The notes under the pieces are model-generated. The model saw only the letters and a list, made by a program, of their open reading frames with translations. It did not search any database and was not told the origin of the DNA. Source: Saxidomus purpurata (taxonomy: Eukaryota > Mollusca > Bivalvia > Venerida > Veneridae). From it: a DNA stretch of 64,000 nt. This document shows, in pieces, positions 33,299 to 43,300 of this stretch. Made by a program: the position numbers and the translations under genes. The stretch lies in assembly GCA_022818135.1 (NCBI GenBank), contig JAFMSR010000016.1, positions 43,645,642 to 43,709,641 on the forward strand. Reading direction: 5' to 3'. How positions within the stretch are numbered: the first letter of the stretch is position 1; every line of letters begins with the position of its first letter.

Positions 33299-33769
33299 TT
33301 ACCTTCTCCCCCTTCTTCCGTTTTTTGATTGTCCGAGTCCAAGTTTATATTTCATATTTATTGCTGGTTTAACAACTAAGTGTTTTGCGATTTTTTCTCC
33401 AAATGTTTTTGATTTGGTGTTCTTTAAATTTGCTAACATGTTTTTATCGCAATCACTTTTACTCATGTTACTATCATAACAATAATCATGGTCCATACAT
33501 ACTGCATCTAATTCATTTACAGGTGCTCCACTATCTAAAGGGTTTCCCGGACCACAATAATTATATCCTGGTAAGGTTAATCCTTTTTTGGGTAAAAGGG
33601 GTAACATAGCTTTATGTAGGTCTAGATTACCCCCAGATTTAACAAACATTGTTTTTGTAATACCGCAAGATGCACAAGTAGCCTTTATCATGTGTTTATT
33701 ATTCTTTGTTATAACACGTTTTGGGTTGATATCTTTTGTATATTTTCGTTCTTTAACACAGTAAATCAT
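33299..33769 (-). CDS. phospholipase A2-like protein with zinc ribbon
   Basis: 156 intact codons. N-terminal half: a Cys-x2-Cys motif (ATCASCGITKTMF) typical of a small zinc ribbon, together with an upstream single Cys. C-terminal half: LPGYNYCGPGNPLD is the calcium-binding loop and AVCMDHDYCYD holds the catalytic His-Asp of secreted/parvovirus-type phospholipases A2; the tail is basic (GLGQSKNGRRGRR). Parvovirus capsids use such a domain to breach the endosome; a similar entry role for Polinton virions is inference. The start at 33,769 follows GATATAAGAA, in line with the element's start motif, and overlaps the end of the ATPase gene by 17 bases. It is one of the few undamaged genes of the element. 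Confidence 0.85.
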   Translation of the reverse strand: MIYCVKERKYTKDINPKRVITKNNKHMIKATCASCGITKTMFVKSGGNLDLHKAMLPLLPKKGLTLPGYNYCGPGNPLDSGAPVNELDAVCMDHDYCYDSNMSKSDCDKNMLANLKNTKSKTFGEKIAKHLVVKPAINMKYKLGLGQSKNGRRGRR

Positions 33770-34455
33770 TTCTTATATCATATATAAATATTTCATCAAA
33801 GTTTTTTGATACTGTTTTCTTTGGTTTATCTAAATACAGAAAGTCGTACTGTTTCTTTATTGCTTCTTGGAATGCTGTTTTGGGGATATTTTGCTCTCTT
33901 GCTATCATATCGTTTTCATTTTTTATTTGGACTTTCAAATAGAATGTAATGAGAACAATTTAGTCTTATATCTTTTGGAGTTTTGTAATAAGATTGACTT
34001 AGATATATTACACAACAATTCTTATGCCTACCCCCGATAAAGTATTTTATTATATTGTTTTGATTGCTTTCACAAATGTAATCATAAAAAATAACCACCT
34101 TTTGGGAATCCCCGGATTCTCCGGCTTCAATCCCTGATTCAATCTCATCCAAGTCAATAATATCATCATTTGAAACCTCTAAAATATCATCCAAAGGTTG
34201 CTTTATTTTTCTCGCAATTTCCGTGAAACGTTCTATTAAATCTTGATATTTTTTCTGTTCCAAGTTTTCAGGGTATATATAAAGTTTATCAAAATATATT
34301 AATGGCTTTCTGAGCATGTGAATTAATACATTTGTTTTACCAGAACCGCTGTTTCCGCAAATAAGCATTCTAAAACACGAATCTGGCATAAAAGGATGTA
34401 ACTGCTTAAACTTATCATCGTATTGAGAGATGCCATCATAATTAGGAATTTTCAT
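33753..34455 (-). pseudogene. Polinton packaging ATPase (FtsK/HerA-like), one frameshift
   Basis: From ATG at 34,455, 179 codons with Walker A GNSGSGKT (residues 34-41), and Walker B KVVIFYDY near residue 120; RHKNCCVIYLSQSYYKTPKD follows, the usual sensor stretch. An extra A in a run near 33,925 shifts the frame to TGA; the C-terminal 60 residues (MIAREQNIPKTAFQEAIKK and on to 33,753) continue in the next frame. The enzyme drives DNA into the capsid. The start lies only 14 bases from the divergent fibre gene. Confidence 0.92.
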
Positions 34456-34469
34456 CTATATTTATATAA
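34456..34469. promoter_or_regulatory. 14-bp divergent promoter between ATPase and fibre genes
   Basis: CTATATTTATATAA is the whole space between two opposite ATG codons. It reads TATATAAATG toward the fibre gene and TATAGATG toward the ATPase, both variants of the start-proximal motif found at other genes of this element. With so little room, any initiation signal must overlap both start codons or lie inside the coding regions. Confidence 0.65.
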
Positions 34470-35693
34470 ATGGGAATATTTAACAACACCAAAAACCGTC
34501 AAAATGATCAGTCTGTATCTAAAGTCAATTTTGGAATAATTCTAACAAATTATGCTACCAGAAAACAATTGAAAGAAGTCAAAAGGGAAATGCAATCGTA
34601 TCTTCACAAAAATAAGGAACTTGATAATAAAATGAACAGACCATTAGATATGGGTGGTAATGAGATAATAAATCTTGGAAACCCTGATAAACCCAGCAAT
34701 GCTATAACAAGGAGATTTCTCTTTAGGAAAATTCAAAGCGTAATAGAAGACTATAATCTTAAAGATATTAAAACTATAAAACAAACACTGGAAACAGAAA
34801 GTGATAATATTGAACAATTAACAAAAAACATAAAAGCCAACGAAAAAGTAATAGTTGAGTTACAAGATAAAATTGAGAAAGAAATGCAGGTATTGTCGGA
34901 AACAATGAAACAACTTGAAGAGAAATCCGATACAACAGATGATGACATCAAAAAAGTATTTAGACAATACCTTGAAATTGTACATAATCAAGTAAAGGAA
35001 CTGAAACAAAACATGATAAAACATGAAGAACTCAAGGAAAAGTTAAGTGAAGCTGAGAAAAAATTACCAAAAATGTATCAGTTAGAAATCAAGACAGAAA
35101 TAAACAAACTTGATGAGGATACAAAGAAAAGGAATTCCGACTTATTAAATAATTTCTTAGGCAAATTTGCCGAATATAAAAGTGAAATCGAAAAATCAGC
35201 TTCACAAAGAGGTGATGAACATGGTATAAAATTACAAACTCTAAAGGAAGCATTTCAAACCGTGAAAAACATGGCCGATCAACATACTGAACAATATAAA
35301 GATTTACTTAAACTAACAGATACATTAACAACACATATTGCTACATGTAATCAAAAAATTCAAGAAATAGAAAACAAGCTAGATCTTGTAGTTGATGATT
35401 CACTTGCACAAGGAGATTCAATTAAATCAAATAACGACCGGATTGATGATCATGAAAAAAGAATAGATGACACGGATGGCCAATTAAAAAGTTTTAAAGA
35501 AGTTGCAACAAAACGAGCTGATGATTTAGGCGAAACAATACTAAATATATTAAGCAAATTATCTAAACTTGAAGTGACAGTATATGAAGTTCCTCTTTAT
35601 GAATTTTCTGCCTATAGGAAACATAAGGTTAGTGTTCTGTCCGCATCTATCGGAATTGCTACATCTTATGAATTCAATTATATATTACAATAG
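34470..35693 (+). CDS. fibre-like trimeric coiled-coil protein
   Basis: 407 codons after TATATAAATG. Residues 55-75 read NRPLDMGGNEIINLGNPDKP, the short shaft motif of phage tail fibres and collar proteins (LDMGGN-I-NLG-P). Residues 90-350 are almost entirely heptad-rich and charged (Glu, Lys, Leu, Asn), a long coiled coil. This build (N-terminal anchor MGIFNN, shaft motif, coiled coil, later globular end) fits a virion spike or fibre. The next gene also begins MGLFNN, so that anchor may bind the same virion protein. The frame ends at TAG 35,691-35,693, but similar sequence continues beyond it. Confidence 0.7.
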   Translation: MGIFNNTKNRQNDQSVSKVNFGIILTNYATRKQLKEVKREMQSYLHKNKELDNKMNRPLDMGGNEIINLGNPDKPSNAITRRFLFRKIQSVIEDYNLKDIKTIKQTLETESDNIEQLTKNIKANEKVIVELQDKIEKEMQVLSETMKQLEEKSDTTDDDIKKVFRQYLEIVHNQVKELKQNMIKHEELKEKLSEAEKKLPKMYQLEIKTEINKLDEDTKKRNSDLLNNFLGKFAEYKSEIEKSASQRGDEHGIKLQTLKEAFQTVKNMADQHTEQYKDLLKLTDTLTTHIATCNQKIQEIENKLDLVVDDSLAQGDSIKSNNDRIDDHEKRIDDTDGQLKSFKEVATKRADDLGETILNILSKLSKLEVTVYEVPLYEFSAYRKHKVSVLSASIGIATSYEFNYILQ

Positions 35694-36145
35694 CAGAAAG
35701 TTAAATCTCCTTACTTCCTTAACTTTTTTGATATTAACTATTCCCCAGATGAAAATTACAAATATACAAAAATTATATAAAATTAAGACACATTTTTAAT
35801 ACGAAAAAACTTGGAAATGTAGAAGGTTTCCTAATTAACAAATCCGTAAAATACCACATTAAAATAAAATTGATAATTAAAATTCTTGCAGGAAACATCA
35901 AAACATTTCAGTTGATGTGGTCGGAAGGTTTGTTCCTGGACTTGGGGCCGGAGGGGTCCATACTTATTACAAAGAAAACTGACACTGTAATAAGCATCTT
36001 TGAAAAGGAAATCAAACAAAGATTTATTCTGGGTACATCATTTGTGATTTGTCCAGAAATAGATAATCCAAACACAAAGTTTTCTATTGAAGATGGCAGT
36101 TATGTTAAATTTACTTATTCTCGGGAACCAGAGTTTCTTTTGTAA
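35694..36145 (+). pseudogene. probable head domain of the fibre protein, cut off by a stop
   Basis: After the TAG the same frame continues (KVKSPYFLNFFDINYS), then a frameshift leads to LINKSVKYHIKIKL and the open stretch 35,870-36,145 (SEGLFLDLGPEGSILITK, then GSYVKFTYSREPEFLL). No TATATAAATG motif precedes 35,870, whereas the next true gene at 36,160 has one only 15 bases after this stop. This favours one original fibre gene of about 34,470-36,145. Fold unknown, beta-rich by composition. Confidence 0.55.
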
Positions 36146-36159
36146 ATATATTTATATAA

Positions 36160-37196
36160 ATGGGACTATTTAATAACATAAATGAGAAAACAAATAAAAT
36201 AAAAAAAACATATAAAAAGACCTCCGTTATTTTTAATATACAGAACTGAAGATACAGACAGCGGGTTATATAGATGGGTTGCAGATTTACCCAAACAGGG
36301 TTTTAAAACAAACGGACCAAATATCACCGTAGAGCAAGACTGTACTTTAATAGTTTTAGCAGACGCTATTAAATCTGACAAAGGAAATGTTATGTTGAAA
36401 ATCAAACAGAATGGTTTGATTGTGTCTGACGGAAGAGGGGGAGGACTCTGTGATGGGCAGTTTTTAAATCCCACTGGGACGAAACTGTTTTGATTTCTGT
36501 CCTCTGGCCTGTTTCGTCGGGCCCTTAAGGGTGTTTCTCTTGGTGCTCTGCCTTCTGCAAAGGCATTGAGTACATACGTTTTTTGGTTCTCAAGGTTTGC
36601 TTTTTATACATTTATACACGAGCATTTTTGTGTTTTACATACCTTGCCTTTTGTTTCCATTGCGTGTGTTAGAGATTCACCTAGCAGGGATTACTTTTAT
36701 TTACACTGTCCTGTGACTTTGGAACATGGTGGGGGTAAGAGTGAGGTTGGGTGCGCACCATAAACCGGTTTAAGCTCCCCAGTGGTGTTTTTGCCACTGA
36801 CCGTTCCAAGGCGGTGCCCCACTGTGTTCCTTTAATTGTTCGTTTTGTCCTCGTGTGTTTGCTTTGTATGCTTGTGTGTGTTGGTAGTGTATGTTTGTGT
36901 GTGTACATGATTGTGTGTGTGTGTCGTGTGTGTGTGCGTGTGTGTGTGTGTGTGTTGGTGGTGTGCACTTCTGGGTGCTGTGGGGTTCGTTTTGGGGAGG
37001 CTGCGTTTTTGGTACGTGGCATTCCCTGTTTGATATTATTTTTGTTTTTAGTTAAGCAAGGCTATGAAGCAAAAATCAATCGAAAAAACGAATTAGTAAG
37101 TGTGAATTATGTAGGAAAATTCCATTCAAACGATGTGATACACATACAAGGTTCCAATGTTAAAAACATTCAGGTAACTATTTATGGATGTGTTTA
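36160..37196 (+). pseudogene. unknown Polinton protein with fibre-like N-terminus
   Basis: Starts with TATATAAATG and MGLFNN, like the fibre gene. A frameshift in the A-run near 36,205 leads to RTEDTDSGLYRWVADLPKQG and TVEQDCTLIVLADAIK, then retroelement copy E (36,415-37,050) splits it. After the insertion the frame resumes (GYEAKINRKNELVSVNYVGK, then IHIQGSNVKNIQVTIYGC) and ends at 37,196. Without insertion about 130 residues. Beta-strand-like, no known domain. Neighbour and N-terminus suggest a second spike component. Confidence 0.6.
36415..37050 (+). mobile_element. retroelement copy E
   Basis: Begins inside the RT C-terminal coding region (TTTGATTGTGTCTGACGG) and runs to TTTGATATTATTTTTGTTTT. 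It contains the 3' untranslated region and a TG tract at 36,895-36,955. It interrupts the unknown gene at 36,160-37,196. Confidence 0.92.
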
Positions 37197-37252
37197 AGCC
37201 GCAGGGTGCGTTATTTTTTTTTATATTTTATTTAAGTTAAAGGTATATAGAA

Positions 37253-37794
37253 ATGATAATAGATGACATAATAACTAGAGTTATTGATGCTGAAAGATTA
37301 GTAAATACGTTTAATGATTGGGATTATCGTGATAAACATGGTTTGATTACTATTTATACTAAAGATGAGGTGTCTGGTTATAAACGTTACTTTCTAAAAC
37401 ACATAATAAAGAATATGGATATCATTGAAAAGAAAATCGAAAAACTAGGTGGTTTAGACAAAGCACTTAACATATTGGAACCTCACAAAACGCTCCGAAA
37501 GCAGATTCCATATGCACTTATTAATATTTAATCATTCCTTGATGAAAAACAGGATTTAATAAAACAAAACCAAATTGAAGAAAAAGCACGGAAACAACGT
37601 CGAAAACCAAAGCCTGTTATTGCCACAGAATTAGATACTGATAATGTTAAGGAATATAAGAGCATGTACGAAGCACAAAAATGCCTAGGAGTTAACACAG
37701 GTCAAATAAAAATGTGTTGCGAAGGAACAAATAATGTAAAGACAGCCCTTTCTAAAAAGAACGGAAAACGTTATAATTTTAAATATGCGTGTTA
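37253..37794 (+). pseudogene. protein with NUMOD1/IENR1-like DNA-binding module, one stop
   Basis: ATG at 37,253 follows TATATAGAA. 92 codons end at TAA 37,529-37,531; the same frame continues without further stops to 37,794. The C-terminal part reads VKEYKSMYEAQKCLGVNTGQ, IKMCCEG, then SKKNGKRYNFKYAC, the pattern of the NUMOD1/IENR1 module of homing endonucleases (a Tyr-x-Ser-x2-Glu-Ala helix followed by Gly-Val and an Ile-Lys turn). A basic linker (KARKQRRKPKP) precedes it. No nuclease domain is visible. DNA binding is likely; function in the element unknown. Confidence 0.65.
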
Positions 37795-37832
37795 ATTAAC
37801 TTAAAGATATTTTATATTTTCCTATTATATAG

Positions 37833-40800
37833 ATGAAATCTTTAGATACTAACATAATAACCCTGAAACCAGCTAATATTTCAAAAGGTAATACATATTC
37901 CGAATATGAGATAGACATAATAAACGATCATGATCCTAAAATACAATTAAAAAAGATAACAAACCCGCTTTCTATATTTTTAAGTGAAATAATAAGAAAG
38001 TATGGGATAAAAGTAAATGTAGCATTAGAAATAAACTTTATTAAACCAACGGATGATAAGTCACAAACTGCTTATTTTAAATCAAAAGCAAAAACAATTA
38101 CTAATTCAAATGAAATCATAAATACACTGGACGATATAAGTAACGAACTTCTTAACACAATTACTGAATGGATTTCACTGGGTTCTGGTTGGGTTATAGA
38201 AAAAGTTAAAGCACACCGGATAACCATAACTAAATACAAACCACTCAGAGGTTCTTCTTATTTACCATTACCCGAGATTATTAACAATAGGAAGGGGCTA
38301 ATTAACATTAAGAATGAAAATGACAAAGAATGTTTCCGTTGGTGTCATTTAGCATACACATTCCCTGTACAAAAAGACCCACAAAGAATAACCAAGTATA
38401 AGAGTTATAAAGATAAAGTAAATTACCAAAATATTACTTTTCCAGTAAAATTAAAAGATGTTCCAAAAATCGAAGAAATGAACGACATACGTTTTAATAT
38501 ATTTGGGGTTGATTTAGAAGATGAAACAAGTCCTATTTATCCCCTATATATCTCAAAAAGGATAGAGCCTAAAAACGGTACTTGTGATTTACTATTAGTA
38601 GAAGGCGAGGGCTTTGCTCGAGGAAACAGAGTAGATGAGAAAAAAATATTAATCATTATGTGTGGATAAAGGATTTCAATAAATTAATGCATTCACAAAC
38701 AAAACAAAATAACCCAAAGTATTTTTGTAAATACTGTATTCAACACTTTTCATCAAATGAAATTCTTAATAAACATACAGAAGTCTGTTTAGCTATTAAT
38801 GGAGTGCAAAAGGTTTGTATGCCCCAACCTAGAAATAGTATATTACAATATAAAAACTACCACAAGCAATTAAAGGCTCCTTTTGTTATTTATGCTGATT
38901 TCGAGTCAATAACAAAACCAATAGACGAAGAGTTAGGTAAATCAACTGTGGCTTACCAACATCATATAGCTTGTGGATATGGTTATAAGTTGGTTTGTAC
39001 CTATGACAATAACTTTAGCAAACCAGTACAAGTGTACCGAGGCTATGCTCGAGGAAACGGAGTAGAGAATGTTATTTACAAGTTTATTGAACAAATGTTA
39101 AAGGAGGAAGAGTATTGTGAGGAAATATTTAAGGAACACTTTAATAAAGAAATGATAATAACTAAAAAAGAACAACAAGAATTCAAAGCAGCTACATCTT
39201 GTCATATTTGTAGAAAAGATTATAACTCTACCCTTTGTACTCCATATGATTTAGAATATAATTATCCTGTAAGAGATCACTGTCATGTAACAGGAAAATA
39301 CAGATGATCTGCACATAATAAATGTAATCAAATATACAGATTAACAAAAAAGATACCAGTTGTGTTTCATAACTTACGGGGATATGATAGTCATTTAATA
39401 ATGCAAGAAATAGGTAAATTTAAACGAAATATTATAATGTAATTCCTAACAATATGGAAACATACATGGCATTTATGATAAGTAATTTGGTTTTTATAGA
39501 TAGTTTGCAGTTTCTTAATCAATCTCTATCCAACTTGGTAAATAATTTACCTGATGATTCCTTTATTTACACCAAGGAATGCTTTAAAGAACCAGGATTA
39601 TTCAATTTAGTTAAAAGAAAAGGTGTTTATCCATATGATTACATGGATTCTTTTGAAAAATTTAAAGAAACCATATTACCCCCTAAGGAAGAATTTTATT
39701 CTCTATTAACAGATGAAGGGATTTCCGACGATGACTATAAACATGCACAAAATGTACGGCAAGCATTTAACTGTAAATCTCTTGGAGATTATCATGATCT
39801 TTACCTTAAAACAGATGTACTTCTTTTAGCAGATGTCTTTGAAAACTTTAGGAAAACCTGCATTGAGTATTATAAACTCGATCTATGCCATTACTTTAGC
39901 AGTCCAGGACTTGCGTCGGATGCATGTTTAAAAATGACAGAAATAAAATTAGAATTAATCACAGATATTGATATGCATTTAATGATTGAAAAGGGATTAA
40001 GAGGTGGAATAAGTTATATTGCAAATAGACACTCAAAGGCAAATAATAAGTATATAAACACATCTTTAGATTCGGATACGGATAAATCTAGTGGAAACGG
40101 AGTAAACAAATACATTATGTATCTTGATGCAAATAATCTTTATGGGTGGGGGATGAGTCAACCACTCCCTTATGGGGAATTTAAATGGATGCATAATATG
40201 ACTTTAAAAGATATAATCAATAAACAAGGCACCCCCAAACATAAACACAAGCAAGGTAACTCCACACGTGGTTATTTTGTTGAATGTGATATTGAATATC
40301 CAGAAGAATTGCATGATTTGCATTCTGATTACCCCCTAGCCCCAGAGAAATTAATTGTAAAGGACGAATGGTTATCAGACTATTGTAAAAAGTTAAAACA
40401 AAGATTCAATTTAAGTAGTGATAAAACAACAAAATTAATTCCAACTTTGTTTAACAAAGAAAAATATGTGCTGCATGCTAGGAATCTTAAGCTATATCTT
40501 AGTCTTGGAATGAAAGTAACCAAAATACATAGAGTCTTGGAGTTTAATGAAAGCCCTTGGTTGGCCGGGTATATTGCTTTTAATACACAAAAAAGAAGTC
40601 AAGCTAAAAATGCATTTAAAAATGATTTCTTCAAATTAATGAATAATTCTGTGTTTGGGAAAACAATGGAAAATCTCAGAAAAAGAGCAAATGTATTACT
40701 TACGCATGGTGAAAAGGTTTTAGAGTACATACGTTTTTTGGTTCTCAAGGTTTGCTTTTTATATATTTATACACGAGCATTTTTGTGTTTTACATACCAT

Positions 40801-41921
40801 GCCTTTTGTTTCCATTGCGTGTGTTAGAGATTCACCTAGCAGGGATTACTTTTATTTACACTGTCCTGTGACTTTGGAACATGGTGGGGGTAAGAGTGAG
40901 GTTGGGTGCGCACCATAAACCGGTTTAAGCTCCCCAGTGGTGTTTTTGCCACTGACCGTTCCAAGGCGGTGCCCCACTGTGTTCCGTTAATTGTTCGTTT
41001 TGTCCTCGTGTGTTTGCTTTGTATGCTTGTGTGTGTTGGTAGTGTATGTTTGTGTGTGTACATGATTGTGTGTGTGTTGTGTGTGTGCGTGTGCGTGTGC
41101 GTGTGCGTGTGCGTGTGCGTGTGTGTGTGTGTGTGTTGGTGTTGTGCACTTCTGGGTGCTGTGGGGCTCGTTTTGGGGAGGCTGCGTTTTTGGTACGTGG
41201 CATTCCCTGTTTGATATTATTTTTGTTTTTAGAAAAGCATGCAGCAAAGGCTACTTTCGTTTCCGCAAAAATGTTTAATGATAACTTATTTGCCGTAAAT
41301 AAAGTAAAGGAGCAACTTATTCTTAATCGACCCTGTTATGTCGGGATGACCATTCTTGAGTTAAGTAAATATCTTATGTATAACTTTCATTACAACTATA
41401 TTTTAAAGAAGTATGCCTGCTCTAACGTGAGCCTATTGTTTACAGACACGGATAGCCTTTGTTATGAGATAAAAACAAATGATATTTATGAGGATTTATT
41501 TAAAGAAACGGAGTCCAGAAACCTTTTTGATAACAGTGATTATCCCAAAGAAAGTCCGTTTCATTTTGATGAAAACAAGAAAGTAATAGGAAAGATGAAA
41601 GATGAAGCTGCCGGAACCCCCATAACAGAGTTTGTTGGATTAAGAAGCGAGATGTATTCTTATACCCTTGGGGAAAAAACAGTCAAGAAATGTAAGGGTA
41701 TAACAAAAGGTGTTGTAAAAAAGAAAATGTTTTTTGAAGATTATCGCAATGCTTTATTCAACACCCTACAAAAGACTCATAGTATGAAAACAATAAGGTC
41801 TAATAAACATGAATTAAAAAGTTTTCAAATATCTAAATACAGCCTTTCTTGTTATGATAATAAAAGATACATTCTAGACGATGGGATACAAACTATTCTT
41901 ATGGACATTATAAGACATTAA
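37833..41921 (+). pseudogene. polB: protein-primed family B DNA polymerase (Polinton PolB), multiply broken
   Basis: ATG at 37,833 follows TATATAG. The N-terminal domain contains GSGWVIEKVKAHRITITKY; a zinc finger follows (YFCKYCIQHF...HTEVC), then exonuclease motif I YADFESI (about 38,893), a Cys/His module (SCHICRKDY, RDHCHVTGKYR), exonuclease II NLRGYDSH (about 39,375), exonuclease III YLKTDVLLLAD, polymerase A YLDANNLYGWGMS (about 40,117), B KLMNNSVFGKT, and C LFTDTDSLCYE (about 41,440). Lesions: frameshift in the A-run near 38,645; TGA at 39,305-39,307 (a Gly position in relatives); one-base deletion near 39,440; and retroelement copy F at 40,724-41,232, between motifs B and C. The enzyme would copy the element from a protein primer at the ends. 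Confidence 0.96.
40724..41232 (+). mobile_element. retroelement copy F
   Basis: Starts within the family 3' untranslated region (AGTACATACGTTTTTTGG) and ends in ATTATTTTTG. TTTTAG occurs at 40,718-40,723 and 41,227-41,232, a 6-bp target duplication. Its TG tract is GTGTGC-rich (41,070-41,130). It cuts the DNA polymerase gene between motifs B and C; the polymerase frame resumes directly after the duplication. Confidence 0.94.
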
Positions 41922-41988
41922 GGGACATTAAGGAACATTAAGGAACATTAAGATACATTATGAAACATTATCTTTTTATATTATATAG

Positions 41989-43263
41989 ATGTTGTCAAAA
42001 ATGAAAGAAATTAGAGAATGCAAAAGCAGATGAAAAAATGAAAGCTGTTCGTGATAAGATTATAGAATATAAAATAAGAAAAGCATCCAGTCAAGATATG
42101 TACAACGAGATTTATAAACCAATCACAAAAGAAATAGAAAGCCAAAAAGAAACATTGACGGATCAGTCGAGGGCTTCGCTCGAGATGTTAAAAGCATTAC
42201 CTGAAATTAAAGAACAATTGGCATTACTCCCAAGAGAATTTGTAAAAAAGATAGAAGAAACAGAAGCAACAAAGTCCTTACCTGCTCCGTTTGAAACAGC
42301 TGAGGCCCCACAGGCCTTACCAGAAGAAGATATGAATAAAATGTTTGAAGAGTATGAAAAAGATTTAGGAGCGCAAGCGAAAGCAAGACCGAAAATAGTA
42401 AGATTAGATAAAGATATAGATGATAATGTTTTAGAAGAATACGAATATGACAAACCGTCTGAAATGTTTAATTTTTTAACTGCAGATGAATCTGATCCCA
42501 ATAAAATCAACCAAGAGATACTTAAAAAAAAATAGGTGATGCTACTAAAGATATACAAAAGTTAAATGGTAAAGGAGTTAATAAATCAAAAGATCCTACT
42601 AAAATAAAAGAAGTAAAACAATTAAGATATAATCAAAAAGAATTGATGAAATACAAAAAACGGTTAAAGGGGCTTATTGTTATGGCTCCTACATTTGGAC
42701 AGGGAATGCCTGAAGGACCTAAACATACTAAACTTTTAGGTACATATTAAGTTACACCTTTAATAGGTACAGCAGATGGACAATATGGTAATCTAATTAT
42801 TGACTTAAATAAACTTTATGGTCAAAACAAATTAGTTGCAAAAGATCAAACCACGGGAGCAGAAGTAATGAATACTTAGGTTGATGATGATCTAATTGAC
42901 CTTACCGATAAGAGATATAATAGAAATAAGAAGCATTCGATTTTATCTATGGAACCATTTAAAGAATTAACTGAAAAATCGGGATTACCTATTAATAAAA
43001 GGTCCATGAAATTTAAAAATGTAATACGGGGAAATGGATTGCTAAAGGAATATAATAGTGAAATCTTTAGATACTCTGGCATTTGTCCTTGTGATCTAGA
43101 TAAACTAATGAATGACTTAGAACTCATTTGTGGTTCCATTGATGCTGGAAATAATAATCAACAACTAAAGAACCAGGGAATAAACATTATAGACGAATTA
43201 TTAAAATTGGGGAAAATAACACAAGAAGTTCATGAGTCAATATATGAAAAATATTTTTTATAA
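41989..43263 (+). pseudogene. conserved Polinton protein of unknown function, four lesions
   Basis: ATG at 41,989 overlaps TATATAG. The frame shifts near 42,020, then 165 codons run from 42,038 to 42,535 (charged, coiled-coil-like; PEIKEQLALLPREFVKKIEE). An A-run frameshift leads to ELMKYKKRLKGLIVMAPTFG and continues, with TAA at 42,748-42,750 and TAG at 42,877-42,879, to SGLPINKRSMKFKNVIRG, CPCDLDKLMNDLELICGS and the end at 43,263. About 420 residues in all. It lies between the polymerase and capsid genes, where other animal Polintons carry a conserved gene of unknown role. Confidence 0.6.
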
Positions 43264-43300
43264 AAAATATTTATTAAAAAAATATTTCACATAGATATAA

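Larger units (their letters stand above)
31334..33330 (-). pseudogene. Polinton retrovirus-like integrase with chromodomain (interrupted twice)
   Basis: On the minus strand the gene runs from about 33,330 to a TAG at 31,334. The N-terminal part (VAEELHKPIKRKF, then SDTWSADLV) is split from the core by retroelement copy D at 33,082-33,153. The core (33,075-32,460) contains YLLTIIDVFSKYAW, WVDEGTEFFNKTF and VVVERFNRTLK, giving the Asp-Asp-Glu catalytic set, then an SH3-like KYKIGDKVRISKLKRHF. A Tigger-like insertion (31,527-32,456) splits off the C-terminus, which holds a chromodomain (IFRIEKIIKRDY, ALVKWKGYSNDFNSWI). No Met start or TATATA motif is visible, and the N-terminal frame overlaps the end of the phospholipase gene. 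The enzyme joins the element to target DNA with 6-bp duplications. The reading frame is otherwise clean. Confidence 0.93.

Noticed and set aside
31334..33330. LTR retrotransposon integrase
   Set aside because: The integrase stands alone beside ATPase and capsid genes in an element with Polinton ends and no reverse transcriptase or LTR.
35870..36145. Independent 91-codon gene
   Set aside because: It has no start motif like the other genes of the element and fits as the C-terminal end of the fibre gene.
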